DNA of 64,000 bases. It comes from Anaerolineales bacterium (GTDB taxonomy: Bacteria > Chloroflexota > Anaerolineae > Anaerolineales > Villigracilaceae). Positions within the stretch are counted from its first letter, which is position 1. Every line of letters starts with the position of its first letter. This document shows, piece after piece, positions 25,436 to 34,649 of the stretch. The position numbers were made by a program, and so were the translations under genes. The notes below the pieces were generated by a model, which did no database searches, was not told the origin of the DNA, and worked only from the letters and a program-made list of their open reading frames with translations. The stretch spans positions 53,249-117,248 of the forward strand of contig JAFGMV010000079.1 in assembly GCA_016927315.1 (NCBI GenBank), written 5' to 3'.

Positions 25436-26371
25436 TCAGCGCTTCATTACTATCAATTTCCACATCAGCCAATTCCAGGGAGTCGGGATATGGTATTTCC
25501 TGCCTGCGTTGACAATCGCTCCACAAATCTCATCGATTTCGGTAGGAGCCCCGCGCTTGATATCCTGGTACATGGATGAATGGTTGGACGCGGTCTGTGC
25601 AGCAACGGCTTCAGCAGCAGCGGCTGGATTATCAAAGGATAAAGGGATGTGTTGAGCAGCTGCTACACTGGCTGTTTCCCTGGCCAGTGCTCGCATAAGC
25701 ATCCTTGTAAGGGGACATGTCAGTAAGCGGCCATTGGGGATATTCAGCAGGGCTGTTATTGGATTAATGGCGGCATTGATAACCAGCTTACTCCAGATCA
25801 GTGACTGTGCATCAGGCACAATCTCAAGAGCAAAACCGGCCTTGTGTAAGTAATCTTTCAGTTCATGCAGGCGTGGATGTTCTTCAATTGAAACCTTGCC
25901 AACACCGCCGTCCCGAACTTTTCCTGGCGCCAGCAGCGTCGCCCCAGTGGTTGTCACCCCCAGGGCTGTTCGCTCTTCACCCAATGCCGCCTCCAGAATC
26001 TGGCGGTTGCCCAAACCATTTTGAAGCGTCAATGCCAGGCCATCCTCAGCGAGGCAATCAGCAAGCTGGCTGGCTGCACGCGCTGTCTGCCAGGTCTTAA
26101 CCAATACCAGCGCCCACTTCACCCCGCAGCAGGCGGCTGGATTCCTGAAAACCTGCACCGGATGAACGCTTTGGCTGCCGTCTGTATTTACCAGGCAGAC
26201 ACCATCCTGCCGTAAAGCCTGGACCCCAGCCGGCCAGCTTCCCAGCATGCCGACCTGCAGCCCCCCCCCGGAAAGCCGGGCCGCAAAAAGCGATGCCAGG
26301 GCGCCTGTCCCTGTTACCAGCACATCTGGCAGCCTGCTGGCTACTTTAGCACTTCTATCAGTTTCTGCCAT
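25436..26371 (-). CDS. panE: 2-dehydropantoate 2-reductase
   Basis: 311 residues, standard length. The NADP-binding motif reads VLVTGTGALASLFAARL. The final Gly of GxGxxG is replaced by Ser/Ala, which is common in this family. TLQNGLGN is the conserved loop, WSKLVINAAINP gives the catalytic Lys and Asn, and SSMYQDIKRGAPTEID gives the Ser and Glu that bind pantoate. It reduces ketopantoate to pantoate with NADPH in coenzyme A synthesis. The start overlaps the 3' end of panB by 31 bp, a sign of translational coupling. Together the two genes convert ketoisovalerate to pantoate; panC and panD are not in the window. Confidence 0.9.
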   Translation of the reverse strand: MAETDRSAKVASRLPDVLVTGTGALASLFAARLSGGGLQVGMLGSWPAGVQALRQDGVCLVNTDGSQSVHPVQVFRNPAACCGVKWALVLVKTWQTARAASQLADCLAEDGLALTLQNGLGNRQILEAALGEERTALGVTTTGATLLAPGKVRDGGVGKVSIEEHPRLHELKDYLHKAGFALEIVPDAQSLIWSKLVINAAINPITALLNIPNGRLLTCPLTRMLMRALARETASVAAAQHIPLSFDNPAAAAEAVAAQTASNHSSMYQDIKRGAPTEIDEICGAIVNAGRKYHIPTPWNWLMWKLIVMKR

Positions 26372-27222
26372 TCGTCTTTGGTCATTTCGAATGAGTGTTC
26401 GAGGCCGGGGAAATCTCTGGTTCTAACCTCGGCAATGTATTGGCGGACGGTTTCCATGATTTCTACTTTTAAATTCGCATACTGCTTGACAAAACGGGGT
26501 GTAAAGCGGTCAAATAACCCTAATAAATCCTGTAGGACCAATACCTGCCCGTCACAACCTGCCCCGGCGCCAATCCCGATGGTCGGGATATCCAATTCCT
26601 TCGAGACCAACTCAGCCAGTTGCGCAGGTACTGATTCGAGCACGATACCGTAACATCCGGCCTCTTCCAAAAGAAGAGCGTCTTCCAGCAACCGCTTGGC
26701 TGCCGCTGCCTCACGAGCCTGTGGACGGAATCCCCCGAACTGGTTAACAGACTGCGGCGTCAGTCCCAGGTGCCCCATAACCGGTATCCCCGCTTTTACA
26801 ATAGCCCGTACTGTATCCAACCGCTCACGTCCGCCCTCCAGTTTTATAGTATCCATGCCGCCTTCCTGCAAGAAACGCCCGGCATTTCGCACGGCGTCTT
26901 CTACCGAGACCTGATAGGACATAAATGGCATATCCCCGATGGTTAAGGCATATTGTGTTCCTCGGGCCACAGCACGGCAGTGATGCAGCATATCTTCCAT
27001 TGTAACGGGCAGGGTATTTTCATAACCTAACACGACCATACCCAGGGAATCTCCTACCAGGATTGAATCAATCCCGGCCTCATCCAGGGCCAGGGAGGTC
27101 GGATAATCATAGGCAGTCAGCATTGAAATAGGTTGCCCTTGTTCTTTTTTCTGACGGAATGTAAGCGTGGTAATCTTTTTGCGTTTGGTTGCGCTGTTCG
27201 ATGAAATTGGTTCTGTGGACAT
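26341..27222 (-). CDS. panB: 3-methyl-2-oxobutanoate hydroxymethyltransferase
   Basis: 293 residues from the ATG at 27222, which has GGAGGG 6 bases upstream; an earlier ATG at 27300 adds a non-conserved tail. The TIM barrel shows MLTAYDYPTSLALDEAGID, ILVGDSLGMVVLGYENTLPVT, TIKLEGG, MGHLGLTPQS and TIGIGAGAGCDGQVLVLQDLLG split over the protein, all diagnostic. It transfers a methylene group from methylenetetrahydrofolate to ketoisovalerate, forming ketopantoate. The Asp in GDS and the Asp near 95 bind Mg2+. Its 3' end overlaps panE. Confidence 0.95.
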   Translation of the reverse strand: MSTEPISSNSATKRKKITTLTFRQKKEQGQPISMLTAYDYPTSLALDEAGIDSILVGDSLGMVVLGYENTLPVTMEDMLHHCRAVARGTQYALTIGDMPFMSYQVSVEDAVRNAGRFLQEGGMDTIKLEGGRERLDTVRAIVKAGIPVMGHLGLTPQSVNQFGGFRPQAREAAAAKRLLEDALLLEEAGCYGIVLESVPAQLAELVSKELDIPTIGIGAGAGCDGQVLVLQDLLGLFDRFTPRFVKQYANLKVEIMETVRQYIAEVRTRDFPGLEHSFEMTKDEWQKLIEVLK

Positions 27223-27389
27223 GGTACCCTCCATTTGGTCTGGTAGGGGCCGTACTGGGAACAAGCTCATTTTTCCCCATGCCTTATCAGGGTTGTACAC
27301 CAGAAAGCCACTCTAGGTGATATGAAGTAACACAACGGTCGCGTTCACAAGGATACGCGCGGTTCGATAATTATTCCACAAAACACAAT

Positions 27390-27425
27390 TTGCGACAATC
27401 TTAGTTTTGTTCTATAATTTGGGCA
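27390..27425 (+). promoter_or_regulatory. Sigma-70-type promoter for the YtxH gene
   Basis: TTGCGA (27390-27395), a 17-base spacer and TATAAT (27413-27418) predict a start near 27425. The leader is about 46 bases and carries AAAGGAG before the ATG at 27471, so this one is a normal leadered transcript. Confidence 0.75.
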
Positions 27426-27470
27426 AAATAGAAATCCTGGATAATCCGGGGTTGGCAAAAGGAGAATATT

Positions 27471-27686
27471 ATGCGTCGCTTCTTTGGGTTCCTGATTGGT
27501 GTGATTGTTGGCTCGCTGGTCGGATCCACCGTTGCTTTATTACTGGCCCCCGATACCGGAGATGAACTTCGTTCTCATATCCGTGATCGCGGGAGTAATT
27601 TCCTGGCCGAAGTGCAGCATGCCGCCGATACACGGCGGATCGAATTAAGAGAAAGGCTTGAAGAACTGCGTTCTGCAAAGGCATAG
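27471..27686 (+). CDS. YtxH-domain small membrane protein
   Basis: 71 residues. One N-terminal membrane helix FFGFLIGVIVGSLVGSTVALLLAP contains the glycine-rich YtxH pattern ending in the LLAPDTGDELR motif. The remaining ~45 residues are a charged amphipathic helix. YtxH proteins are small general-stress or cell-envelope proteins of unknown mechanism. It has its own promoter and good ribosome site. The minus-strand glycosyltransferase gene ends 7 bp beyond it, so the two converge. Confidence 0.8.
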   Translation: MRRFFGFLIGVIVGSLVGSTVALLLAPDTGDELRSHIRDRGSNFLAEVQHAADTRRIELRERLEELRSAKA

Positions 27687-27693
27687 CGCTTTG

Positions 27694-28857
27694 CTAAGAG
27701 AGAAGACCCTCGTAAAACTTCTCGGCCTGGGTCATACAGTGTTGGTATTCAGCGCGTTCGGCAATCAATCCTGCATTATAAACAGCAGCCTGTTTACACA
27801 GGTTGTTGTTTGTTATTGCAGCGATCACCGCATTTGCAAGCGAAGAAACATCACCGGGATCAATCAGCGCCCCGTTTTCTCCGGGAATGATCCACTCACG
27901 GAGCGATTCAATATCGCCAACAACCGGATAGCAGCCACAGGCCATTCCCTCAAGCAAGGTGTTGGGCGTCCCATCGTGCGTACTGGGTGAGACCAGTATC
28001 TTCGAACGCCGGTATAATTCTGCCAGTTGCTGCCGGGACTGAAGAGGGAGAAGTTCGACAGCATGTTCGATCCCGTATTTTTTGATCCAGTTGACTGCTT
28101 TCTTTTCACCAGCCATGTCAGGACACACAAATCGCGCCTGAGGGTATCGTTCCAGCACTTTTGGAATGGCTTTGAAAAAGGTATCATTACGTACATAGTT
28201 CCGAAACCCACGTGGATTGATGATCACTGATTCTGACCTGTCGTTGGCGGGAGGGTGGAACAGATTCGTATCTATCCCCCCATTCCCCGGCAGCACGATG
28301 GCAGGTCGTGTTTCTGGCAGTCCCCACAATTTCGCCAGGCGAATATCTCGCCGGCAGTCAGCATGCAGGGCATCTACAGCTTTCATGGTCCGCTCAGTAT
28401 AATGACTCATCAGCGGTGTAGAGGCAGCATGCAAGGTAAAGTCGTTCCCCCAAACAGAGACAATCAAGGGGGCTTCCGGACCGGCTTCAACTGCCAGCAT
28501 GCCTTCATAGGGAATGCGCAGAGCATGGACCAGGTCAGGGCTAATGTCTTTTATGATTTCCCGCAATCTGTTCGCAGAGGTCCGGATGGTGAACGGTCCT
28601 GCCCAATGTCTGATCATGAGGCGCAGCTGCAGGGCCGCCGCCCCCCAAAGTATCCCCTTGGATTTGTTTTTTCGCGTGGCTGCGGCCTGTTTGGAACCGC
28701 TGAATGCGACCGGAACCAGGTGAAAAGACGCTGCTTTCAAGTCCGTTTCACAGGCAAAAGTCGAAACCAGGTGAACTTCATCTCCTCGTTCCACCCAGTA
28801 GCGGATCCAGTTCAAAGCAATCGGGGAACGTCCATCGGCGATAAAAAGTATACGCAT
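27694..28857 (-). CDS. Glycosyltransferase family 4-like
   Basis: 387 residues from the ATG at 28857 with GGAGAG just upstream. GT-B fold. The N-domain starts RILFIADGRSPIALNWIRYW and includes DLVHALRIPYEGMLA and IVSVWGNDF. The C-domain has NPRGFRNYVRND, then SPSTHDGTPNTLLEGMACG, the donor-binding E-x7-E region, then PVVGDIESLREWI. It transfers a sugar with retention, probably in the cytoplasm onto a lipid-linked or surface glycan. The divergent ugd gene 150 bp away makes UDP-glucuronate, a possible donor (inference). Confidence 0.85.
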   Translation of the reverse strand: MRILFIADGRSPIALNWIRYWVERGDEVHLVSTFACETDLKAASFHLVPVAFSGSKQAAATRKNKSKGILWGAAALQLRLMIRHWAGPFTIRTSANRLREIIKDISPDLVHALRIPYEGMLAVEAGPEAPLIVSVWGNDFTLHAASTPLMSHYTERTMKAVDALHADCRRDIRLAKLWGLPETRPAIVLPGNGGIDTNLFHPPANDRSESVIINPRGFRNYVRNDTFFKAIPKVLERYPQARFVCPDMAGEKKAVNWIKKYGIEHAVELLPLQSRQQLAELYRRSKILVSPSTHDGTPNTLLEGMACGCYPVVGDIESLREWIIPGENGALIDPGDVSSLANAVIAAITNNNLCKQAAVYNAGLIAERAEYQHCMTQAEKFYEGLLS

Positions 28858-28954
28858 CAACTCTCCTGTCAGGCCAATATATCAGAGTTATGCTGCCCTG
28901 CCAAGCTGCACACAACCACACAACCCGGCCGCGGGGACAATTCTACACCTGGTG

Positions 28955-28963
28955 TGGTATAGT
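28955..28963 (+). promoter_or_regulatory. Extended -10 promoter of ugd
   Basis: TGGTATAGT (TATAGT 28958-28963) lies about 50 bases upstream of the ugd ATG. The leader carries ACGAGGA as ribosome site. Confidence 0.55.
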
Positions 28964-29013
28964 TAGTCGATTTCCTGAAATCACAACTTTTTAAAAATTG
29001 TACGAGGAATTTC

Positions 29014-30321
29014 ATGAAACAAATTTGTGTCATTGGCGTTGGATATGTGGGCCTGGTTACCGGGGCCTGTTTTTCAGATCTGGGCAATCGTGTGATTGCG
29101 CTCGACGTAGATGAACAACGTATTGAGAACCTGAAGAAGGGGATTATGCCGATCTACGAGCCAGGGCTGGAAGAACTGGTGGAACGCAATGTCCGGGCCG
29201 GCAGACTAACCTTCACGACATCTTACAAAGAAGCACTCGCGGGTACTGAGTTTGCGTTCATTGCTGTAGGAACTCCCTCCGGTATGAACGGCGAAGCAGA
29301 CCTTCAATATGTTGCCTCAGCAGCCAGGGCGATTGCAGAGAACATGACTGCTCCACTGGTGATTATAAATAAATCAACTGTTCCGGTCGGGACGGGTGAT
29401 TGGGTAGCTGATATTGTCGAAGATGCTCAACCCAAACCGGTCGATTTTGCAGTCGTATCCTGTCCTGAGTTTTTACGGGAGGGCTCAGCAATTCCTGATT
29501 TCATGCATCCCCATCGAACTGTGCTGGGTTCACTCAATCCCAGCGCCGCTGAAAAGGTCGCCCAACTGCATCTGCCCCTGCGCGCGCCGATCGTCATCAC
29601 AGACCTGCGTACGGCTGAAATGATCAAGTATGCCTCCAATGCCTTCCTGGCAACAAAGATTTCCTTTATCAATGAAGTTGCGGATATCTGTGAAGCATTG
29701 GGCGCAGATGTCAAAGAAGTTGCTGCCGGTATGGGATATGATAAACGAATTGGGTCAGCTTTCCTGGATGCCGGATTGGGTTGGGGCGGTTCCTGTTTTC
29801 CCAAAGATGTTAAAGCCCTGGCTTATATGGCTGAAGAAAAGGGTATGACGCCAGATATTCTGAATGCGGTCATGAAAGTCAACTATGAACGTCGAAAAAC
29901 CGTTGTCGCTCGGGTGGGTGAGATGATTGGGGGCCTGGACGGCAAAACCATTGGTCTATTGGGCCTTGCCTTCAAACCAAATACGGATGATATGCGTGAA
30001 GCGCCTTCAATCGATATCGCTCATAACCTGATCGCTGCCAGGGCCAGGGTACATGCATACGATCCGGTTGCCATGGAGGTTGCTCGTGCCATCTTGCCCG
30101 ATGTAATCTTGTTTGACGATCCTTACAAGATGGCAGATGGTTGTGATGCTCTGATTGTCGTTACTGAATGGAATGAGTTCAAACAACTTGACTTGGAAAG
30201 CCTTAGAAAAAGTTTAAAAAATCCGGTTATTCTTGATGCCCGAAACATTTATGAGCCTGCGCGCATGAAAGAACGAAATTTCAACTACCGTGGTATCGGG
30301 CGCGGCTTTGACCTTGAGTAG
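29014..30321 (+). CDS. ugd: UDP-glucose 6-dehydrogenase
   Basis: 435 residues. The N-terminal NAD domain has [16 protein letters not shown]. The middle has [10 protein letters not shown] and [14 protein letters not shown]. The active site is [16 protein letters not shown] with the catalytic Cys near 265. The C-terminal UDP domain has [17 protein letters not shown]. The enzyme oxidises UDP-glucose twice to UDP-glucuronate, the precursor of acidic surface glycans. It agrees with the nearby glycosyltransferase and the glycan genes at the left end. It is followed after 55 bp by a methyltransferase gene. Confidence 0.95.
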   Translation: MKQICVIGVGYVGLVTGACFSDLGNRVIALDVDEQRIENLKKGIMPIYEPGLEELVERNVRAGRLTFTTSYKEALAGTEFAFIAVGTPSGMNGEADLQYVASAARAIAENMTAPLVIINKSTVPVGTGDWVADIVEDAQPKPVDFAVVSCPEFLREGSAIPDFMHPHRTVLGSLNPSAAEKVAQLHLPLRAPIVITDLRTAEMIKYASNAFLATKISFINEVADICEALGADVKEVAAGMGYDKRIGSAFLDAGLGWGGSCFPKDVKALAYMAEEKGMTPDILNAVMKVNYERRKTVVARVGEMIGGLDGKTIGLLGLAFKPNTDDMREAPSIDIAHNLIAARARVHAYDPVAMEVARAILPDVILFDDPYKMADGCDALIVVTEWNEFKQLDLESLRKSLKNPVILDARNIYEPARMKERNFNYRGIGRGFDLE

Positions 30322-30376
30322 CGTTGATGCTCTATACGAACTGACTGCTGAAAATTAAATTCTGGCCTATTCTGCG

Positions 30377-31267
30377 ATGACCAAACATCCCGTTTGCAAT
30401 TATGAAGGGTCCGATTACCAGGTCTCCTTCTGGGATCAGGGGAATCGAGCCTATGAGGATCTCACTGAATCCATTGCCCTGAAACGACTGATGCCAAAAG
30501 GCGGCCGCCTCCTGCTTGAATTGGGCGCCGGCGCCGGGCGAAACACATCCCGGTATGTCGGTTTTGATCGTATCGTTTTGCTGGATTATTCCATCACCCA
30601 GTTGAAGCAGGCCCAAGAACGGCTTGGGAAATCTGGTCACTTTTTGTTTGTGGCAGCGGATATCTATCGACTTCCCTTTCAAGATGGAGTATTTGATGCG
30701 GCGACCATGATTCGGACCCTGCATCACATGGCCGATGCGCCGGCTGCATTACGTCAGGTTCGAAATGTTCTGCAGCCCAATGCAGCTTTTATCCTGGAAT
30801 ACGCAAATAAACGCCATATCAAGGCCATTTTGCGGTACTGGCTGGGTAAACAAGAATGGAATCCTTTCACGCCAGAACCAGTAGAATTCGTTGACCTCAA
30901 TTTCGATTTCCATCCAAAGACCGTTGCAAGTTGGTTGAGAGAAGCAGGTTTCAAGACAGATAAGACCCTGACAGTCTCGCACTTCAGGCATGCCCTTCTG
31001 AAACGTTATATCCCCACCGCGCTTCTGGTTTCTTTGGATGCAGCCGCCCAATGGACAGGCGACCTGTGGCAACTGACCCCCAGCGTCTTTACCCGTAACA
31101 GGGCTGTAGGAGGAACAGGTATCGCAGAGCATGCCGATACAATTTTCAAATGCCCCGGTTGCGGCAGCGCATCCTTGAGTGATAAGGACACCTGCTTACA
31201 GTGTGCCTCCTGCAGTAAGAAATGGGGCCTCGTGGAAGGGATCTATGATTTTCGGGAGCCCGTCTGA
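30377..31267 (+). CDS. SAM-dependent methyltransferase with C-terminal zinc-binding Trm112-like tail
   Basis: 296 residues. Class I methyltransferase: LLELGAGAGRNTSRY is the SAM loop, LLDYSITQLKQAQERL the second acidic motif, FDAATMIRTLHHM motif IV, and VLQPNAAFILEYAN motif V. The last ~45 residues hold CPGCG and CLQCASC followed by KKWGLVEGIYDF, the zinc-binding pattern of Trm112/UPF0434-like tails. Such C-terminal ribbons accompany methyltransferases acting on RNA, lipids or small molecules. The acceptor is unknown. It converges with the rlmD-like gene, whose stop is 22 bp beyond. Confidence 0.8.
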   Translation: MTKHPVCNYEGSDYQVSFWDQGNRAYEDLTESIALKRLMPKGGRLLLELGAGAGRNTSRYVGFDRIVLLDYSITQLKQAQERLGKSGHFLFVAADIYRLPFQDGVFDAATMIRTLHHMADAPAALRQVRNVLQPNAAFILEYANKRHIKAILRYWLGKQEWNPFTPEPVEFVDLNFDFHPKTVASWLREAGFKTDKTLTVSHFRHALLKRYIPTALLVSLDAAAQWTGDLWQLTPSVFTRNRAVGGTGIAEHADTIFKCPGCGSASLSDKDTCLQCASCSKKWGLVEGIYDFREPV

Positions 31268-31288
31268 CAAGAAATAAAGCCCCCCGCA

Positions 31289-32548
31289 TCATTGATTGAA
31301 AATACCGATACTCTCGATATGGTAGGTTTGTGGGAAAAGGTCAAAGGGCGTCACTTCCACAAGTTCGTAGCCCCCATCGATCAACCGCCTGGCGTCTCGC
31401 GCCAGGGTGGCAGGATCACAGGATATATAGGCTACGGTTCGTGCAGATAGCTGCAGTAAGCCGTCCAACGCCTGCCGGTCCAACCCGATCCGGGGAGGAT
31501 CGACAAGAATGACATCCGGGGATAAGTTCAAACCGGGAAGTACAGCCTCCGCTGGGGCTTCGTACAACTCCACATGATCAAATTCATCCAGATTAACTAC
31601 AAAGTCTTCACATGCAGACGGAGAGGCTTCAATGCCGATTAATCTCTTGCAGTATGGCGCCAGGAAAGCACTGAAAAGCCCCACACCACAGTACACATCC
31701 AGGATTATTTTTGCCGGCAGTGATAACCTTGCGAGCAAGTGTTCAACCATTTTTCCCGCCATGACCGTATTGACCTGAAAGAAAGAGGCCGCCGACACTT
31801 TGAAGGTCTTCATGGTATTGCCAGCCCCGGCCTGCATAAGCAGGTAATCGTCCCCAGCCAGGATAACCGTGTCTCCTCCTGCCTGGTGTACGATCGAAAT
31901 TCCGGCTTTCACTTCTACTTCAGGTATTTCGATCTGCTCCGATTCCAGGCTCAACAGGATTTCTTCTTCGGCGCCCAGGCGCAGGGACACACGCTCCACT
32001 GAGGTTCCAGGACCGAATTCAAGCTGAGGCCAAAGCTCATTCAAGACCTCTTCAGGCAGATGACATTCCTTTACCGGAACAATTTCTTGGGTCGTTCCCA
32101 CATATCCTAATTGGGCTTTGTCTGATAAGTGGAACTGTACGTGGTTACGATAATTCCACTGCCTTGGCGAAGGCACTGTTTCCCTTACCACCTGGGAAGA
32201 GATTTTCCCAATTCGCTGCAGCTGGTCAGCCAGGACAGCCTGTTTGGCCTTCAGCTGCTCATCGTAAGGGAGCTGCTGGTAATGGCAGCCGCCGCAGCAA
32301 TCCGGACCTGGTTTTCCGGGGGAAAAGTGATGCGTACATTTTGGTTCGACCCGCAGGGGAGATTTCTGCAGCACTTCCAGTAAGCGTCCACGTGCATACC
32401 CGCGTTTCTGTTCGGTCAACTCAATATGTACCCGCTCACCGGGCAATCCAAAAGCAACAAAAACAGCCCTTCCGTCTTCAAGACGCCCCATTGCCTCGCC
32501 CCCATAGGTCAGGTTTTGCAGGGTCACGGTATGAACTGTCTGACTCAT
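31289..32548 (-). CDS. TrmA/RlmD-family 5-methyluridine methyltransferase
   Basis: 419 residues from the ATG at 32548, chosen because ATGA overlaps the stop of the upstream gene; an ATG at 32569 overlaps further. An N-terminal TRAM domain (VTLQNLTYGGEAMGRL) is followed by four Fe-S cysteines (CTHHF and CCGGCHYQQL). The SAM loop is LDVYCGVGLFSAFLA, then DPPRIGLD, the catalytic Cys in YISCDPATLARD, and the final Glu in YHIESIG. It methylates C5 of a uridine in 23S rRNA (U747/U1939-type) or tRNA. In Gram-positive-like bacteria the class is often called RlmCD. Which site it uses is not decidable here. Confidence 0.9.
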   Translation of the reverse strand: MSQTVHTVTLQNLTYGGEAMGRLEDGRAVFVAFGLPGERVHIELTEQKRGYARGRLLEVLQKSPLRVEPKCTHHFSPGKPGPDCCGGCHYQQLPYDEQLKAKQAVLADQLQRIGKISSQVVRETVPSPRQWNYRNHVQFHLSDKAQLGYVGTTQEIVPVKECHLPEEVLNELWPQLEFGPGTSVERVSLRLGAEEEILLSLESEQIEIPEVEVKAGISIVHQAGGDTVILAGDDYLLMQAGAGNTMKTFKVSAASFFQVNTVMAGKMVEHLLARLSLPAKIILDVYCGVGLFSAFLAPYCKRLIGIEASPSACEDFVVNLDEFDHVELYEAPAEAVLPGLNLSPDVILVDPPRIGLDRQALDGLLQLSARTVAYISCDPATLARDARRLIDGGYELVEVTPFDLFPQTYHIESIGIFNQ

Positions 32549-33270
32549 CGCCGCGGGTATAGTTTCCACAGGTTGTTCAGGGTTTCTTCCAGGCGTGCGG
32601 CCAGTTTGTCCGGCTGCCCGGTGGTCACATCGTCCATGTTTTCGAATAGTACATAGGGCACACGAAATCCGCGCACTTCCAGGAATCCATCTGTTCCGTT
32701 AACCAGGTTGTGCCAATCGTCTTCCTTGTAGAGTCGCTCGAGTTTGCTGTCCGATAGGCCATGTTCCAGGATACTATCCGGTCTGTCTGGGTTGTATCGA
32801 CGTCGGTTCTTGCGAAGCGATTCCTCGAAACTGACATTGACATACAGGAAAGCAGCCCGCCTTAATATCTCATCAGACAGGTGCAAGAAAGCCTGTTCAT
32901 ACCCTCCGTGTTCACTCCCTCGTGAGAACTCGATCAGGCAGGTCTGCTTTTCGTGGTAGTCTGCCTCCCGCAGCCGTTTGGCATACTCAAGACTGAGTCT
33001 CTCGACCAGCAAGTGCCAGTATTCTTTCTTCAGGAAACAGCCCTGCGAATCGGTATGCAGCCCGGGCAGCCCGAACACTTCTCCTAGAATGTGATCCTCC
33101 TCAAACCAGGTCCACAGCATGGGAAAATCATCCAGCACATCCAGGTCTGCCAGGTGATAGCGCCCGAGACGCTCATCGGGCGCGATGTGTGTCAGGTAGT
33201 TGATGATTTCGCTTTTCCCGGAAGCCGGTCGACCAAGCATGATCAGGATATCGTAGGTGTTCTGAGACAT
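32545..33270 (-). CDS. P-loop nucleotide kinase-like protein
   Basis: 241 residues. The Walker A loop GRPASGKSEI is at about 13-22, preceded by the ILIML strand. TCLIEFSRGSEHGGYEQAF could be the Walker B/lid region, and RKNRRRYNPDRP is a basic segment suited to phosphate binding. FLYVNVSFEESLRKN is typical of small-molecule kinases. The substrate is unknown. Its stop overlaps the ATG of the rRNA methyltransferase gene as ATGA, so both are translated from one message. GAAGGA precedes the ATG. Confidence 0.65.
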   Translation of the reverse strand: MSQNTYDILIMLGRPASGKSEIINYLTHIAPDERLGRYHLADLDVLDDFPMLWTWFEEDHILGEVFGLPGLHTDSQGCFLKKEYWHLLVERLSLEYAKRLREADYHEKQTCLIEFSRGSEHGGYEQAFLHLSDEILRRAAFLYVNVSFEESLRKNRRRYNPDRPDSILEHGLSDSKLERLYKEDDWHNLVNGTDGFLEVRGFRVPYVLFENMDDVTTGQPDKLAARLEETLNNLWKLYPRR

Positions 33271-33286
33271 TCCTTCTCCTGTTAAT

Positions 33287-33322
33287 AAAAAAAACAGGGC
33301 GGACCGTCGCCGATCCGCCCTG
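33287..33322 (-). terminator. Terminator downstream of the aminotransferase gene
   Basis: On the minus strand CAGGGCGGA (33322-33314 side) pairs with its complement at 33303-33295 (9 bp, 10-base loop) and is followed by eight T (complement of 33287-33294). Confidence 0.88.
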
Positions 33323-33327
33323 GCTTG

Positions 33328-34392
33328 TTATGCGGTGAACTCATCCAGTGCGGAGAGTAAATCTTCCAGGTCAGGCAGATGGATCTCGCCCATATGGGCA
33401 ATGCGGATACTGGTATTCTTCATCGGCCCATATCCCCCGGCAAGGCGCATACCACGGGGAGCCACGGCTTTGTTGAACTCAGACAGGACAAAATCTTCGG
33501 GCGTCAGGAGGACAGTAATCGTCCGGGATCGATATCCTTCGGGCGGGAAGATCTCCCAGCCTTTGGCCGCCGCCCATTCCTGGGAGCGCGCTGCCATGGC
33601 AGCATGGCGTGCAATCCGGTTTTCAAGCCCTTCTTCAGCAATGCGGTCAAGCTGCTTATCCAGGGCAAAGATCAGGGACATGGCCGGGGTATTTGGCGTG
33701 GAATTGGTGGTACGGTGTTTTTCAAGCAGCAGGAAATCGAAGTACCAACCGCGATTCTCAACGGTTTCCGCTTTCTTGAGAGCCCGGTCGTTGACCGCGC
33801 ACAGCGCTAATCCGGGGGGCAGGGCCAGGGTCTTTTGTGATGATGTGAACAGGACATCAATGCCCCAGGCATCCATTTCTATCTTGTCGCCCCCCAGAGA
33901 AGAGACGGCGTCCACCGCGATCAGCGTATCCGGGCTAACCCGGTGGACGACCTCTGCAATTTCTTTCACCGGGTTACGGACCCCGCTGGAGGTCTCATTA
34001 TGGACAATGGTGATTAACTCATAATTATCTTTTTTGAGAGCTTCTGCGACCATTTCAGGCAAAATCGCCTGCCCAAGAGGAACTTCAACTTTATCTGCTT
34101 TTTTGCCGTTGGAAGTCGCCATCTTGTTGAAGCGGTTGGAGAAAGCGCCATTGGTACAGGAAAGGACTTTCTCGTTCGCCAGGTTTCGAACACAAGCTTC
34201 CTGGCACCCAGACCCGGAATTGGTCATTAAAAAGACACGGTGGTCTGTGTAAAAAAGCTGCCTGGCTTTGTTTGCCGCGCGATGGAAAATCTCTTCAAAT
34301 TCCTTACTCCGATGCGGGATCATCGGATGAGTCTGTGCTTGCAGGATATCTTCTGCGACATCCACTGGCCCGGGAACAAACATATGAGGCAT
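33328..34392 (-). CDS. Class V aminotransferase (alanine/serine-glyoxylate or -pyruvate type)
   Basis: 354 residues. The start PHMFVPGPVDVAEDILQAQTHPMIPHRS has the conserved PGP and HR signature of alanine-glyoxylate/serine-pyruvate aminotransferases. LMTNSGSGCQEACVRNL binds the PLP phosphate, TLIAVDAVSSLGGD holds the PLP-pairing Asp, and FTSSQKTLALPPG holds the Schiff-base Lys. The likely reaction interconverts glyoxylate and glycine using alanine or serine. Exact donor and acceptor cannot be fixed. It has an AGGAGG ribosome site and a strong terminator. Confidence 0.9.
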   Translation of the reverse strand: MPHMFVPGPVDVAEDILQAQTHPMIPHRSKEFEEIFHRAANKARQLFYTDHRVFLMTNSGSGCQEACVRNLANEKVLSCTNGAFSNRFNKMATSNGKKADKVEVPLGQAILPEMVAEALKKDNYELITIVHNETSSGVRNPVKEIAEVVHRVSPDTLIAVDAVSSLGGDKIEMDAWGIDVLFTSSQKTLALPPGLALCAVNDRALKKAETVENRGWYFDFLLLEKHRTTNSTPNTPAMSLIFALDKQLDRIAEEGLENRIARHAAMAARSQEWAAAKGWEIFPPEGYRSRTITVLLTPEDFVLSEFNKAVAPRGMRLAGGYGPMKNTSIRIAHMGEIHLPDLEDLLSALDEFTA

Positions 34393-34437
34393 AGCTAGCC
34401 TCCTTTCTACTACGTTTTGTGTTGTACTCGATTCGGA

Positions 34438-34641
34438 TTATCCGATCGGTAAATACGGGAATGCAATGCTCAACGCAATCAACAGGAAAATAAAAATCCC
34501 AGCCAGCAGCCCAATACGCTTTAAATCGGTCTTTACGTGGGTGTAATCGGGATTGAATTCTTGCGCCGACTTTGTTTGACTCTGGGTTGTTGAGGTTGTT
34601 TGGGCAGATCTTCTGACCTGACGCTTACTTTTCTTAGCCAT
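34438..34641 (-). CDS. Small single-pass membrane protein next to a sortase
   Basis: 67 residues from the ATG at 34641, with GGAGG 5 bases upstream. The N-terminal ~45 residues are basic then Ser/Thr/Gln-rich (KKSKRQVRRSAQTTSTTQSQ). The C-terminus is one membrane helix (IGLLAGIFIFLLIALSIAF) ending almost at the stop, so it is tail-anchored with the charged part inside. It starts 9 bp after the sortase stop and is surely co-transcribed with it. No sorting motif is present. Function unknown. Confidence 0.6.
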   Translation of the reverse strand: MAKKSKRQVRRSAQTTSTTQSQTKSAQEFNPDYTHVKTDLKRIGLLAGIFIFLLIALSIAFPYLPIG

Positions 34642-34649
34642 AAGGCCTC